Source of the DNA: Clostridia bacterium
GTDB lineage: Bacteria; Bacillota; Clostridia; Oscillospirales; CAG-272
DNA: 44,165 nucleotides
Assembly: GCA_017399025.1 (NCBI GenBank)
Contig: JAFQEK010000160.1
Location: forward strand, 1-44,165
Reading direction: 5' to 3'
Part shown: positions 14,718 to 23,747 of the stretch, in pieces
How the letters are laid out: each line of letters opens with the position of its first letter
Numbering within the stretch: position 1 is the first letter of the stretch
Program-made: the position numbers and the translations under genes
The notes under the pieces: model-generated
Database searches by the model: none
Told to the model about the DNA's origin: nothing
What the model saw: only the letters and a program-made list of their open reading frames with translations

Positions 14718-17309
14718 TCAATCTTTATTGGAGAAATGCCACGGTATCAACCGTTTTTTTTCCGTTGTTTCTTCTGTTTGTACGCTCTCGCTCTCCCACT
14801 TACTCTTTGCTTCCGTTTTTCTTTCTTCTGTCTGAACAGATTCCGTCTGTAAGGATTCCGGCGGTTCCGTTTCTGTCAAAGTTGTTGTTTCTTCGGGCGG
14901 ATGCTCATGTTCGGCGCAATAGCAGTTCGGAGAATGTTTTACACCGCCGATACCGATATAATTTCCGTCCTTTTCATAAAAACTCTGAAAAAAAGCCATA
15001 TTCTCATTTTTGGAGGGCATTGTACCGAACGGCAAATGCCGATAGGTGTACGGCGCATCCGTAATGGTAATTTCGCAGGGAAACGCGCGCCTGTAATTTT
15101 TGACCAGAGCGGCACGGATCAGATTTTCTTTCGGGCAGTGTTCGGAAGCCACCGCATCCGTCTTACTGTCATAATCCACGAGAATATGCGTATCACAACG
15201 GATTTTTGGTTCCGTTCCTTTTTTGAAATAACCGTATTCCAATCGGTGTCCGCGCAGATCACAGGTACATGCGGAAGTCGGAAGCGTGCCCGAATCCTTG
15301 CAATACAAACAGCGTACTACATTTTTGCTTTCGGAGAATTTATGCTGTTTATCGAGCGTAACGGCTTCTGCGCTGCGGTTGGCGTAAAGCTTGGTCAGTA
15401 AGCCGTCAAAAATCAGAACGGCGGGATTCTTTTTATGTGTGCCGATATCCCGCGCATCCTGATATCCGTACCAGATTCCGCACAATACATCGGGCGTATA
15501 TCCGATGAACCAACGATCCGTATTGGCGTTGGAAGTACCTGTTTTTCCCGCCACGGGAACAAATTTCCGTAAAGTCAGATCACTTGCAGTTCCCTGCGAA
15601 ACCACGTTTTTCAGAAGTCTTGTCATCAGATCGGCAGTTTCCTCGCTGAAAACCGTTTCCCCTTCTTCCCCTTTCGATAACAAAAGCTTGCCGTCTTTAT
15701 CGTACACCTCCGTATAAGAAACGGTTTCATGAAAAACGCCTCCGTTGGCAAATGCACCGTAAGCGCCTGTCATTTCGCGCACGGAAACGCCCTTTGTAAC
15801 CGCACCAAGCGCAAGAGGAGCAAGTGCAATATCCGAAAGAAGCGTTCCGTCATGTCCTCTTTCGCTTTCAACCAGAGTGGAAAGTCCGAGCGATTTTGTA
15901 TAGCGAAATGCAGTCTGTGTCCCAAGCTGCTGCAAGATTCTTACGGCAACCGTATTGGTCGATTTGGAAAGTGCTGCATTGACCGTTGTCAGCCCCGCAT
16001 AAACACGGGGATTGTTTTTCGGCCAGAGCGCATATCCCTTGCCTTCGGGGGTAAACGTAACGGGAACGTCATCGTAAACACTCGCCCACGTGATGATATC
16101 TTTTTCTATCGCAGGCGCATAAACGGAAATCGGTTTGATCACCGATCCGGGAGAACGAAGCATTTGTGTTGCGAGATTGAAGATACGGTCAGATTTTTTC
16201 TCGCCCACCGCGCCCGCAACCGCAAGCAAGTGTCCGTTTTTGGGATTGATCAGAACGGCTGAAGAATTTGCACGCGCCCCCTCTTTGCTTTGCGGAAAAT
16301 TCTCAATGTTTTCATAATAGGATTCCACAGCCTTCTGCATTTTCATATCCACCGTGGTATAAACCGAAAGTCCCCCGTTATAAAGCAAACGGGAAGCTGC
16401 GGCACGGGAAAGGCCGTAGGTTTTTGAAAGATCCGCAATCACATCCTCGATCACAACCTCCGTAAACCACGAATTTTTCGCGCCTTGCTCTGTTTTTTCA
16501 TCCAAATGCAAAACCGTTTCCGATCGCAAAGCCTCTTCGTACGCCTCCGTTTCCAGAAGTCCTGTCTCATGCATGCGCCAAAGAACCGTATCTCTGCGCG
16601 CCCGATTGTTTTCGGGATTCATAATGGGATCGTATTTCGTCGGATATTGAATGATGGCGGCAAGCGAAGCACCCTCTGCCGCTGTCAGCTCGCAAGCGCT
16701 TTTCCCGAAATAGGTTTCCGCCGCTGTTTCCAATCCGTAGCACCCCTCGGCAAGATAAACCGTATTGAGATACATTTCCAAAATGGCATCTTTGCTGATA
16801 TTTTTTTCGAGATTCAGGGCACGCATGATCTCCGTAATTTTGCGTTTCGGGGTAACGCTGTTTTCCCCCGTCAGATTTTTGATCAACTGCTGTGTAATGG
16901 TGGAACCGCCGTAATGTGCGCCGTTCGGAGATAAAAATCCGAGAACTGCACCCCCGGTACGCTTGAAATCCACACCGTGATGGTCAAAAAAACGGTGATC
17001 CTCGATGGCAATGAAAGCATTTTGCACAACCACGGGAATATTTTCCAAGGCAATCCAGACTCTGTTTTCCGAACCGAAGAGGCGCTGATCCTCCATTTCG
17101 GTAAAAATACCTTCCCCATTCCGATAATATAATTTTGTCGTCCGGCCCTGATTATCGATCAGCATATTCAGATCCAGGGAAGCATCGATGCCATGGGTTG
17201 CGTATAAGATAAATGCCGATGATAAAATCACCGTTGAAAACAATCCCGTAAGCAGGAGAACTGCCAGAATCCGGCCTGCGGCATTGCGTATTTTATGCTG
17301 TTTTTTCAT
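14718..17309 (-). CDS. Class A penicillin-binding protein (PBP1a-like)
   Basis: An 863-residue bifunctional peptidoglycan synthase anchored by one N-terminal transmembrane segment (residues 13-36). The GT51 glycosyltransferase domain shows catalytic Glu103 in EDHRFFDHHG, plus GGSTITQQLIKN and RKITEIMRALNLEKNISKDAILEMYLN. The transpeptidase domain has Ser389 in SPGSVIKP (SxxK), SKSTN (SxN at 450-452) and KTGTS at 589-593. The C-terminal about 200 residues hold a Cys-rich segment (CLYCKDSGTLPTSACTCD) and an acidic Thr/Glu tail with a repeated ESVQTEE motif. It faces the murE-like gene across a shared terminator. Its own promoter was not clear. Confidence 0.95.
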   Translation of the reverse strand: MKKQHKIRNAAGRILAVLLLTGLFSTVILSSAFILYATHGIDASLDLNMLIDNQGRTTKLYYRNGEGIFTEMEDQRLFGSENRVWIALENIPVVVQNAFIAIEDHRFFDHHGVDFKRTGGAVLGFLSPNGAHYGGSTITQQLIKNLTGENSVTPKRKITEIMRALNLEKNISKDAILEMYLNTVYLAEGCYGLETAAETYFGKSACELTAAEGASLAAIIQYPTKYDPIMNPENNRARRDTVLWRMHETGLLETEAYEEALRSETVLHLDEKTEQGAKNSWFTEVVIEDVIADLSKTYGLSRAAASRLLYNGGLSVYTTVDMKMQKAVESYYENIENFPQSKEGARANSSAVLINPKNGHLLAVAGAVGEKKSDRIFNLATQMLRSPGSVIKPISVYAPAIEKDIITWASVYDDVPVTFTPEGKGYALWPKNNPRVYAGLTTVNAALSKSTNTVAVRILQQLGTQTAFRYTKSLGLSTLVESERGHDGTLLSDIALAPLALGAVTKGVSVREMTGAYGAFANGGVFHETVSYTEVYDKDGKLLLSKGEEGETVFSEETADLMTRLLKNVVSQGTASDLTLRKFVPVAGKTGTSNANTDRWFIGYTPDVLCGIWYGYQDARDIGTHKKNPAVLIFDGLLTKLYANRSAEAVTLDKQHKFSESKNVVRCLYCKDSGTLPTSACTCDLRGHRLEYGYFKKGTEPKIRCDTHILVDYDSKTDAVASEHCPKENLIRAALVKNYRRAFPCEITITDAPYTYRHLPFGTMPSKNENMAFFQSFYEKDGNYIGIGGVKHSPNCYCAEHEHPPEETTTLTETEPPESLQTESVQTEERKTEAKSKWESESVQTEETTEKKRLIPWHFSNKD

Positions 17310-17410
17310 AGATCAGATGATTTCCTTTCCAAAAGATCTGGAAATAGTATGAACGGCAGTCCGGAATTTATACTAAAAGAAGCGTTGCGCAAATCCTTTA
17401 TTCAAAACAG

Positions 17411-17445
17411 CAATCGGTTGCATCCATAAAAGATGTAACCGATTG
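17411..17445 (-). terminator. Hairpin after D-lactate dehydrogenase gene
   Basis: CAATCGGTT-CATC / GATG-AACCGATTG stem with a 7-base loop, located between the leftward dehydrogenase gene and the PBP start. The following T-run is short, so termination is probable rather than certain. Confidence 0.5.
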
Positions 17446-17466
17446 AAAAAATTTCATATTGGATTT

Positions 17467-18504
17467 TCAGAAGCATTTTCCGTTTTTGCATTCCCGCGTA
17501 CCGCCCCCTGTATAACAGAGCTCATTTTCACATTGATCGGTTTCAAAGAACCCCCGCAGATTTTCAAGCGTGGTCTGCGCAATATTTTCCAATGCTTCCT
17601 CTGTCAGAAATGCCTGATGTGAGGTTACGATGACATTTGGCATAGAAATCAGTCTTGCAAGCGTATCGTCCTCCATGATATGTCCCGAATTGTCCTCGAA
17701 AAACCATTCGGATTCTTCTTCGTATACGTCCAGACAAGCGGCGCCGACTTTTCTGGATTTGATTGCGTTCAGAAGCGCTTCCGCATCCACAAGCGCACCG
17801 CGGGAGGTATTCAAGAGAATCACGCCTTTTTTGCATAGATTCAGCGCATCTTCATCGATGAGATGATAGGTTTCCTCCGTCAGCGGACAGTGAAGAGAGA
17901 GAATATCGCTGTTTTGCAAAAGATCTTCCATGGAAACGTAACGAACAGAGCCGTCTTTCTCCAACATATGATCGGGAAATTTGTCATAAGCCAGAATTTT
18001 CATGCCGAAACCGCGGCAAATATCCATAAATACCCTGCCGATCTTACCCGTTCCGATCACACCCACGGTTTTTCCGTATAAATCAAATCCCGTCAGTCCC
18101 GAAAGACTGAAATTGAAATCCTTGGAACGAATATACGCTTTATGAATCCTGCGTACCGAAGTCAGCAGGAGCGCAATGGCATGTTCGGCAACCGCATAAG
18201 GCGAATACGCGGGAACACGGAGAACATGCAGTTTTCCGTAAGCATGTTTCATATCCACCTGATTGAAACCCGCGCAACGCAAAGCAAGCACGCGGATTCC
18301 CATCCCGTAAAATTTATCAATGACTTTATCATTCACGGTATCGTTGACAAACGCGCATACCGCATCAAAGCCGTTCGCAAGGTCCGCAGTATCTTCGTTC
18401 AATTTGGTTTCAAAATATTTGATATCAAAGCCGTAATCCTTCACATATTTTTCAAAGGTCTGCTTATCGTAAGGTTTTGTGTCAAAAAATGCAATTTTCA
18501 TCAT
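17467..18504 (-). CDS. ldhA: D-lactate dehydrogenase / D-2-hydroxyacid dehydrogenase
   Basis: A 345-residue NAD-dependent dehydrogenase that reduces pyruvate to D-lactate in fermentation. Rossmann motif GVIGTGKIG sits near residue 150. The catalytic triad is Arg in NTSRGALVD, Glu in LDVYEEE and His in TSHQAFLTEEA, and FNQVDMKHA, SPYAVAEHAIALLL and the FFEDNSGHIMEDD segment are typical of the LdhA subgroup rather than phosphoglycerate dehydrogenase. An unusual Cys/Gly-rich tail ends the protein (three Cys in the last 16 residues). Start: two adjacent ATGs follow an AGGAG site; I took the first. Vancomycin-type VanH is a relative, but no van ligase genes are nearby. Confidence 0.87.
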   Translation of the reverse strand: MMKIAFFDTKPYDKQTFEKYVKDYGFDIKYFETKLNEDTADLANGFDAVCAFVNDTVNDKVIDKFYGMGIRVLALRCAGFNQVDMKHAYGKLHVLRVPAYSPYAVAEHAIALLLTSVRRIHKAYIRSKDFNFSLSGLTGFDLYGKTVGVIGTGKIGRVFMDICRGFGMKILAYDKFPDHMLEKDGSVRYVSMEDLLQNSDILSLHCPLTEETYHLIDEDALNLCKKGVILLNTSRGALVDAEALLNAIKSRKVGAACLDVYEEESEWFFEDNSGHIMEDDTLARLISMPNVIVTSHQAFLTEEALENIAQTTLENLRGFFETDQCENELCYTGGGTRECKNGKCF

Positions 18505-18609
18505 CAAGACTCCTTTTCAAAAGATTCTTTATGATTTCAGTATACGGCAAAAACTTATAAAAATATGTTGAAAAATCAACGAAAGAAAAATATTTCCAAA
18601 AACGCCGAT

Positions 18610-19206
18610 TCAATCCGTTGGGGCAAACGGCAATTCGAGTTCATCCAGAGAACGGGCGTAAACAGGAATGATGTTTTCCATAAAATACGAAACGGATGGA
18701 AGCACAGAGTCTTCCAATTCTTTTTTCTTGCCTTCCATCGCCCGTCTGAATTCACCGTTTCCGCATTTGATCTCTTCCAGACATTTGATGTATGCGCTTA
18801 GGCGGTCCGCCGCCTTCACAAGACGGTATTCCAAAGAATCCTCCCGCGTTCTGATGATGTCCGCATAAGGCTTACGCAACGGTTCGGGCAAAGTCAGAAG
18901 CAACCGCTCTTTGGTATCTTCCTCCAATGCGCCGTAAATTTCTCTCATTTCCGGACGGTAATATTTCACGGGTGTCGGCATATCGCCCGTCACGGTTTCG
19001 GAAAGATCGTGATACAGCGCCGATGCCAGAACCGCGCCGACGTCAGCCTTGTTTGCGTAAATATGATTTTCAATCAGCGCGAGCGCATGCGCAATATACG
19101 CCACCTGAAAGGAATGTTCCGTATCTGTTTCCTCACGAAGCGCACGCATGAGGGACCAACGGCGGATATATTTCATTCTTTCCACATAAGCAAAAATTTC
19201 AAACAT
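18610..19206 (-). CDS. HD-domain 5'-deoxynucleotidase, YfbR-like
   Basis: A 198-residue HD-superfamily metal phosphohydrolase that removes phosphate from deoxynucleoside 5'-monophosphates. The metal ligands are visible in order: EHSFQVAYIAHAL (His), ALYHDLSETVTGD (His-Asp, with the nucleotidase-typical ETVTGDMPTPVKY) and AADRLSAYIKCLEE (Asp). Length equals E. coli YfbR. The frame is open 39 codons further upstream, but this ATG has an AAGGAAAAA site and the upstream part overlaps the preceding gene. It lies 26 bases downstream of the glycosyltransferase fusion and is probably co-transcribed. Confidence 0.9.
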   Translation of the reverse strand: MFEIFAYVERMKYIRRWSLMRALREETDTEHSFQVAYIAHALALIENHIYANKADVGAVLASALYHDLSETVTGDMPTPVKYYRPEMREIYGALEEDTKERLLLTLPEPLRKPYADIIRTREDSLEYRLVKAADRLSAYIKCLEEIKCGNGEFRRAMEGKKKELEDSVLPSVSYFMENIIPVYARSLDELELPFAPTD

Positions 19207-19232
19207 AGTCTTTTTCCTTTTTTCTGAAAATG

Positions 19233-21401
19233 TTATGATTGCAAAAGTTTTAAAATTTCGGAGATTTCGCGCCGCGCCATCGTTTTTCTTTCGGAAAGCT
19301 GTTTTTTCATATCCGCACGGCAAAGCTCACTCACTGAAAGAATCTTCAATGCTCGTTCCGTGACAAAATCGACCGATTCTCCGACGAAAACGCCGCAAGG
19401 AACGGAATCTTCCAAGCCGAAGCCGATATAATCCAGATAGGAAAACAGTTTTCCGTCATCGGAATATCCGAGCATGGGGCAAGCGGCGGCGGTTGCGTAA
19501 ACGAGTCCGTGCAAACGGGAAGAAATCAAGAGCGAAGCACTCTCCAAAAGAGAAATACAATCTTCCGCGCCGTTCAGTTTACAAAACGCCGCTTCGCTAT
19601 ATCTTGCAATTTTTCTGGCATAAAAAAGATCCTGATCGTCATACATGGAAACGACAACGGGATGTAATCCCGTTTTCTCCGAAAGTCTGCGGACCAAAGC
19701 AATCAGCTTTTCCGTGCAGTCGGGAAAGGTTTTTTTGGGAGCGATTACAAAATAATTTTCGTAAGGGCATGCTCTGCCGGAACTTTCCGTCAGGATGGCG
19801 GGATCAAAGGTCAGACGGATTTTCCGTTCAGGATCAAAGCTTTTCACAAGCAGAAAAGAATCTCTGTCACGAAGCGAAATGCTGTCTGCAAGCGCAAGTG
19901 CTTCCTTTACGCGCATTTTATTGTGTTCCGATACGATCGGCCCGATACCATTGGCGTAAACCAGGATTTTCAAGCCGTATTTTTTTGCCATACGCAAAAT
20001 ATGCGTATAATACAGCAAGGAATGCGTGCTGGTCTTATCCTGCAAAAGATTGCCTCCGCCGAACAAAAGGATCTTAGCGTGTTTCATTTTTTCAACAATG
20101 CCGATAAAATCGAAACGGGAAATGGCATCGATGAGATGATAGTTTTTCGTTTTTTCGGGTGTTGCCGAAAAAGCACAAATCCGAACGGAGGGTTCTCGGC
20201 GCCGAAGCTCACGTACGATAACGGAAAGCAAAGTTTCGTCTCCCATATTGCCGTAGCCGTAATATCCGCAGATCAAAATATCGGAAGGCTCCTGCGTACG
20301 GTACTGCAAAATTTTTTGGTAACCGTCAAGCTGAGTTTGCGCCATCACATCCACGGAATAACGGCTTTGGATAAACGCTCTGCCAAAATTGCCGAGTTTC
20401 TCTTTTTCTTCCCTGCTCATGCAAAGAATCCGATCAATTTCTTTCGCAAGCATGTCTGCCGTCGGAAGTGGCGAACCCCTGAAACAGAAATTGCTTCGAA
20501 TGGCTTCTTCGATAATTTCCTCACCAAAAATTCCGCCAAACCCCTGTGAACCGCAAACAATCGTCGGCTTTGCGCAAGCCATTGCCTCCATGGCGGCGCG
20601 TGAAGGAGAAACCACGATGTCCGAAGCCGCAATATAGCTTTCCACATCCGTCGTTGCGCCCGCAAAAAGAACGCCGTCAAATCCAAGCTTTTCTTTCAGA
20701 AGCGCAGCTTCTTCTTTCAGCTTCGGCGCAAAAGAACCGTCGCCGAGAACCACAAGCCGGATTCTTCCGTTCAATTTTTCCACCGCCCCCATCAAAGCGC
20801 GCACGCAAAGACAAAGATTTTCTTCCAGACGGCTGATATGCAGGACAACGGCGCGGTCTTGCGCATAAAAAGTTTCCCTGAGTGCCTCATTACACGCTCT
20901 CGGCGCAAAATGTTCTGTATCGATGCCGTTGACAGTCAGGGCAATATGATCGGGATTCAGCGAAAAGTTTTTGAGAAGATATCCCCGTAAGTCTTCGCTG
21001 ACAGCGAAAGTAAATTCGCCCCAATCGGTCAGTTTTTTCAGAAGCGGTGTCAACCGAAAATCAAGATGGTCTGTCGTAACAAAACGAAAACCGTATTTTT
21101 TGTGCAGCTTACCGCACAGGAAAGCAGGAATGCGCGCATGCGCGTGAACGATGTCAAAATGTTCTTTTTGAAACAGTTTTTCGAGTCCCCGCCGCGCTTT
21201 CAGCAAAGCTGTCGGTGTTTTTTGCGCAAGAGGAAGCGTGATGTGCGGAATTCCAAGCTTTTCAAGTTGCTTCATGTAAACACCGCCCGAGGAAGCAACG
21301 GAAACAGAAATTCCGCGTCGGACAAATGCGCGGCATAGCTCCAGAATATGCGTTTCCGCACCGCCGATATCCATCCCCATAGTAACCATCAAAACCTTCA
21401 T
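19233..21401 (-). CDS. Glycosyltransferase GT4 fused to CsaB-like pyruvyltransferase
   Basis: A 722-residue two-domain cytosolic enzyme. Residues 1 to about 365 form a GT4 retaining glycosyltransferase (MGMDIGGAETHILEL at the N-terminus, VNGIDTEHF, then SPSRAAMEAMACAKPTIV with the catalytic Glu). From about residue 370 a polysaccharide pyruvyltransferase domain begins (ICGYYGYGNMGDETLLSV, LLFGGGNLLQD, SSRLHGLVYATAA), as in CsaB, which pyruvylates secondary wall polymers so that SLH-domain proteins can bind. The fusion suggests one enzyme that both adds a sugar and pyruvylates a cell-wall glycan. I chose the inner ATG because an AAAGGA site precedes it at good spacing. Precise sugar is unknown. 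Confidence 0.88.
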   Translation of the reverse strand: MKVLMVTMGMDIGGAETHILELCRAFVRRGISVSVASSGGVYMKQLEKLGIPHITLPLAQKTPTALLKARRGLEKLFQKEHFDIVHAHARIPAFLCGKLHKKYGFRFVTTDHLDFRLTPLLKKLTDWGEFTFAVSEDLRGYLLKNFSLNPDHIALTVNGIDTEHFAPRACNEALRETFYAQDRAVVLHISRLEENLCLCVRALMGAVEKLNGRIRLVVLGDGSFAPKLKEEAALLKEKLGFDGVLFAGATTDVESYIAASDIVVSPSRAAMEAMACAKPTIVCGSQGFGGIFGEEIIEEAIRSNFCFRGSPLPTADMLAKEIDRILCMSREEKEKLGNFGRAFIQSRYSVDVMAQTQLDGYQKILQYRTQEPSDILICGYYGYGNMGDETLLSVIVRELRRREPSVRICAFSATPEKTKNYHLIDAISRFDFIGIVEKMKHAKILLFGGGNLLQDKTSTHSLLYYTHILRMAKKYGLKILVYANGIGPIVSEHNKMRVKEALALADSISLRDRDSFLLVKSFDPERKIRLTFDPAILTESSGRACPYENYFVIAPKKTFPDCTEKLIALVRRLSEKTGLHPVVVSMYDDQDLFYARKIARYSEAAFCKLNGAEDCISLLESASLLISSRLHGLVYATAAACPMLGYSDDGKLFSYLDYIGFGLEDSVPCGVFVGESVDFVTERALKILSVSELCRADMKKQLSERKTMARREISEILKLLQS

Positions 21402-21472
21402 GTTTTTTCCTTTCATATATGCATTTTATTGCCTTGCGCTCTTTGGCGCATGAAGAAAGTATACCCAAATCA

Positions 21473-21510
21473 AAAAAATTCACTCCCGAAGTCCGTTTGC
21501 CGCGGGAGTG
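21473..21510 (-). terminator. Transketolase operon terminator
   Basis: Perfect CACTCCCG/CGGGAGTG stem, leftward T-run TTTTTTT just after. Lies 25 bases past the transketolase stop. Confidence 0.9.
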
Positions 21511-21534
21511 AAAAATCAAAAACATATAAAATTC

Positions 21535-22476
21535 TTATTTTTTAAGAGCGATTGCCGCTTTTGCTTTTGCCGCGATATTTTCCGCTGTCAAACCGTAAGC
21601 TTCCAGAAGAGCAGGAACTTTGCCGGATCTGCCGTAAACGTCTTCCACGCCAACACGCAAAACGGGAACGGGACAGGTTTCTGCCAATGCTTCACAAACC
21701 GCGCCGCCGAGACCGCCGATGATATTATGTTCTTCCGCCGTAACGACAGCACCGGTTTTCGCCGCAGATTTTGCAAGAAGTTCTTTATCAATGGGCTTGA
21801 TCGTATGGATGTTGATGACTTCCGCAGAAATACCTTCTTTTGCAAGAAGTTCTTTTGCCTCCAGAGCGATGTGTACCATCAAACCGGTTGCAACAATGGT
21901 TACGTCCGTACCTTCGGCAAGCGTAACACCCTTGCCGAGTTCGAAGTGATAATCTCTTCCTTCGTAAAGATAAGGAACGGCATATCTGCCGAATCGCATA
22001 TAAACGGGACCGTCGTGAAGAATTGCCGCTTCCACAGCCGCCCTTGCTTCCGTGCCGTCTGCGGGGTTGATGATAGTCATACCGGGAATGGTACGCATAA
22101 GAGCGATATCTTCATTGCACTGATGGGTTGCACCGTCTTCACCGACGGAAATACCCGCGTGGGTTGCACCGATCTTTACGTTGAGGTGGGGATAACCGAT
22201 AACATTGCGAACCTGTTCGAATGCGCGTCCTGCCGCAAACATAGCGAAGCTGGAAGCAAAAACGGTTTTACCCGTTGCCGCCAGACCTGCGGCAACACCC
22301 ATCATATTTCCTTCCGCGATACCGCAGTCAAAAAAGCGGTCGGGGAATTTTTTCTTGAACATCAAGGTTTTCGTCGCTTCTGCAAGGTCTGCGTCGAGAA
22401 CGACGATATCATATTTTTCTCCGAGTTCGGCAAGCGCGTTGCCGTAAGCTTCTCTCGTTGCAATTTTATCTGCCAT
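21535..22476 (-). CDS. Transketolase, C-terminal subunit
   Basis: A 313-residue subunit carrying the pyrimidine-binding and C-terminal domains of transketolase, encoded separately from the N-terminal half as in many anaerobes. Features: VVLDADLAEATKT at residues 26-38, RFFDCGIAEGNMMGVAAGLAATGKTVFASSFAMF (the Glu that activates thiamine diphosphate) and GATHQCNEDIALMRTIPGM. With its partner it moves two-carbon units between sugars in the non-oxidative pentose phosphate pathway. It starts 15 bases after the N-terminal gene and has an AAGGAGG site. Confidence 0.95.
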   Translation of the reverse strand: MADKIATREAYGNALAELGEKYDIVVLDADLAEATKTLMFKKKFPDRFFDCGIAEGNMMGVAAGLAATGKTVFASSFAMFAAGRAFEQVRNVIGYPHLNVKIGATHAGISVGEDGATHQCNEDIALMRTIPGMTIINPADGTEARAAVEAAILHDGPVYMRFGRYAVPYLYEGRDYHFELGKGVTLAEGTDVTIVATGLMVHIALEAKELLAKEGISAEVINIHTIKPIDKELLAKSAAKTGAVVTAEEHNIIGGLGGAVCEALAETCPVPVLRVGVEDVYGRSGKVPALLEAYGLTAENIAAKAKAAIALKK

Positions 22477-22491
22477 GGGGAAACCTCCTTA

Positions 22492-23319
22492 TCAAACAGA
22501 TGCGGTAAGTTCCGCAACCGCTGCTTCATACTGTTCTTTGTTCGGTGCTTTTCCGTGCCAACCGACCTGATTTTCCATGAAGGAAACGCCTTTACCCTTT
22601 ACGCTCTTGCAAATGACCGCGGTAGGTTTTCCTTTGCATGCTCGTGCAGCTTCGCAAGCCGCTGCGATCTGATCGAAATCGTGCGCATCGATCACAAGAA
22701 CGTTCCAGCCGAACGCTGCAAATTTTTCATCCAAAGGAGTGGGATTCATAACTTCGCTGACCTTACCGTCGATCTGCAAGCCGTTCCAGTCAACAAAAGC
22801 GAGGAGATTGTCCAATTTATAGTGAGCGCTGAACATTGCAGCTTCCCAAACCTGTCCTTCTTCGGATTCGCCGTCGCCAAGAATGGTATATACACGGTAA
22901 GAATCTCCGGAAATTTTAGCAGAAAGCGCCATGCCTGCAGCTGCGGAAATACCGAGTCCGAGAGAACCGGAGGACATATCCACGCCGGGTGTATGCTTCA
23001 TATCGGGATGTCCCTGCAAAAAGCTGTCAACCTGACGGAGTGTTTTGAGATTTTCTTTGCCGAAATACCCCTTTGCCGCAAGCGTTGCATAAAGAGCGGG
23101 CGCCGTATGTCCCTTGGAGAGAACAAAACGGTCACGATCCGCTTTTTTGGGATCCGCAGGATCCACGTTCATTTCTTCAAAATAAAGATATGCCAAAATA
23201 TCCGAAATGGAGAGGGAACCACCCGGATGTCCGGAAGATGCGCTGTAAACCGCTTCCAGAGCGCCGAGACGGATCTCGCGTGCCTTTTCGGTCAGCATAG
23301 CGAGCTTTGTCTGTTCCAT
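22492..23319 (-). CDS. Transketolase, N-terminal subunit
   Basis: A 275-residue thiamine-diphosphate-binding half of transketolase. SSGHPGGSLS near residue 28 and the GDGESEEGQVWEAAM motif (GDG followed by a metal-ligand region) bind the cofactor and Mg; LSKGHTAPALYATLAAKG and TPGVDMSSGSLGLGIS are typical. The open frame extends 21 codons upstream, but an AGGAGG site stands before this ATG and the N-terminus then matches the family. Driven by the promoter whose -35 box touches the inverted-repeat element upstream. Confidence 0.95.
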   Translation of the reverse strand: MEQTKLAMLTEKAREIRLGALEAVYSASSGHPGGSLSISDILAYLYFEEMNVDPADPKKADRDRFVLSKGHTAPALYATLAAKGYFGKENLKTLRQVDSFLQGHPDMKHTPGVDMSSGSLGLGISAAAGMALSAKISGDSYRVYTILGDGESEEGQVWEAAMFSAHYKLDNLLAFVDWNGLQIDGKVSEVMNPTPLDEKFAAFGWNVLVIDAHDFDQIAAACEAARACKGKPTAVICKSVKGKGVSFMENQVGWHGKAPNKEQYEAAVAELTASV

Positions 23320-23387
23320 GAAAAAATCCTCCTGATTTTTATATTCAAATCGTATTTCACCGAAAAATCGGCTTTCTATCAACCATT

Positions 23388-23416
23388 ATTATACAGCAAA
23401 AAATTACTTTTGTCAA
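23388..23416 (-). promoter_or_regulatory. Transketolase promoter, -35 box at the edge of the inverted-repeat element
   Basis: Leftward TTGACA, 17-base spacer, TATAAT, about 70 bases before the start. The outermost base of the -35 box is the first base of the left inverted repeat. Confidence 0.9.
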
Positions 23417-23443
23417 TAGGGGTTCACCCTAAAGGACAGTTTT
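23416..23443 (+). repeat. Left inverted repeat of the 947-bp element
   Basis: 28 bases, differing from the right copy only at two adjacent positions (TC here, GT in the inverted right copy). Confidence 0.85.
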
Positions 23444-23445
23444 CA

Positions 23446-23503
23446 AAAATACGGCATATCTCGAAAGAGGTGTGCCGTATTTTGCATTTGTGTCCACAAA
23501 TGC
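23446..23503. other. Two consecutive strong hairpins inside the left end
   Basis: First, AAAATACGGCA/TGCCGTATTTT enclosing TCTC-GAAA-GAG(G). Immediately after it, a 9-bp perfect stem GCATTTGTG/CACAAATGC with a two-base loop. They look like structural ends of an element or a small RNA rather than ordinary terminators. Confidence 0.6.
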
Positions 23504-23542
23504 AGTGCTTGTCAGGAAAATCGATAAGCCATAGGTGAACAA

Positions 23543-23669
23543 AAAAGGCTCCCTTGTGTAAAGGGAGCTCCGCCGCAGGCGGTGAGGGATTGTTTTATTC
23601 AAATCTAATTTTTACAATCCCTCCGTCACGCTGACGCGTGCCACCTCCCTTTACACAAGGGAGGCTTTT
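23543..23669. repeat. MITE-like palindromic repeat (about 127 bp)
   Basis: Imperfect palindrome whose arms share AGGCTCCCTTGTGTAAAGGG-like ends and GAGGGATTGT inner ends. Each arm also folds on itself (CTCCCTT/AAGGGAG) and holds a GC-rich mini-hairpin (CCGCC/GGCGG in the left arm). No coding capacity. Similar short palindromes are dispersed in many gut Clostridia genomes. Confidence 0.75.
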
Positions 23670-23747
23670 AGCGTATCCAACCCTAATGTTTCTCTATAAA
23701 TAAAAATTGATTTAGAAAATTTATGTATTTTGTTATAACATCAGCAT

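Noticed and set aside
17467..18504. VanH-type vancomycin resistance dehydrogenase
   Set aside because: No vanA/vanX-type partners nearby; lactate fermentation is the simpler reading.
21508..23538. 676-residue rightward frame over the transketolase genes
   Set aside because: Mirror frame of two clear transketolase genes; no recognisable domain and an Arg/Cys/Phe-heavy composition typical of antisense frames.
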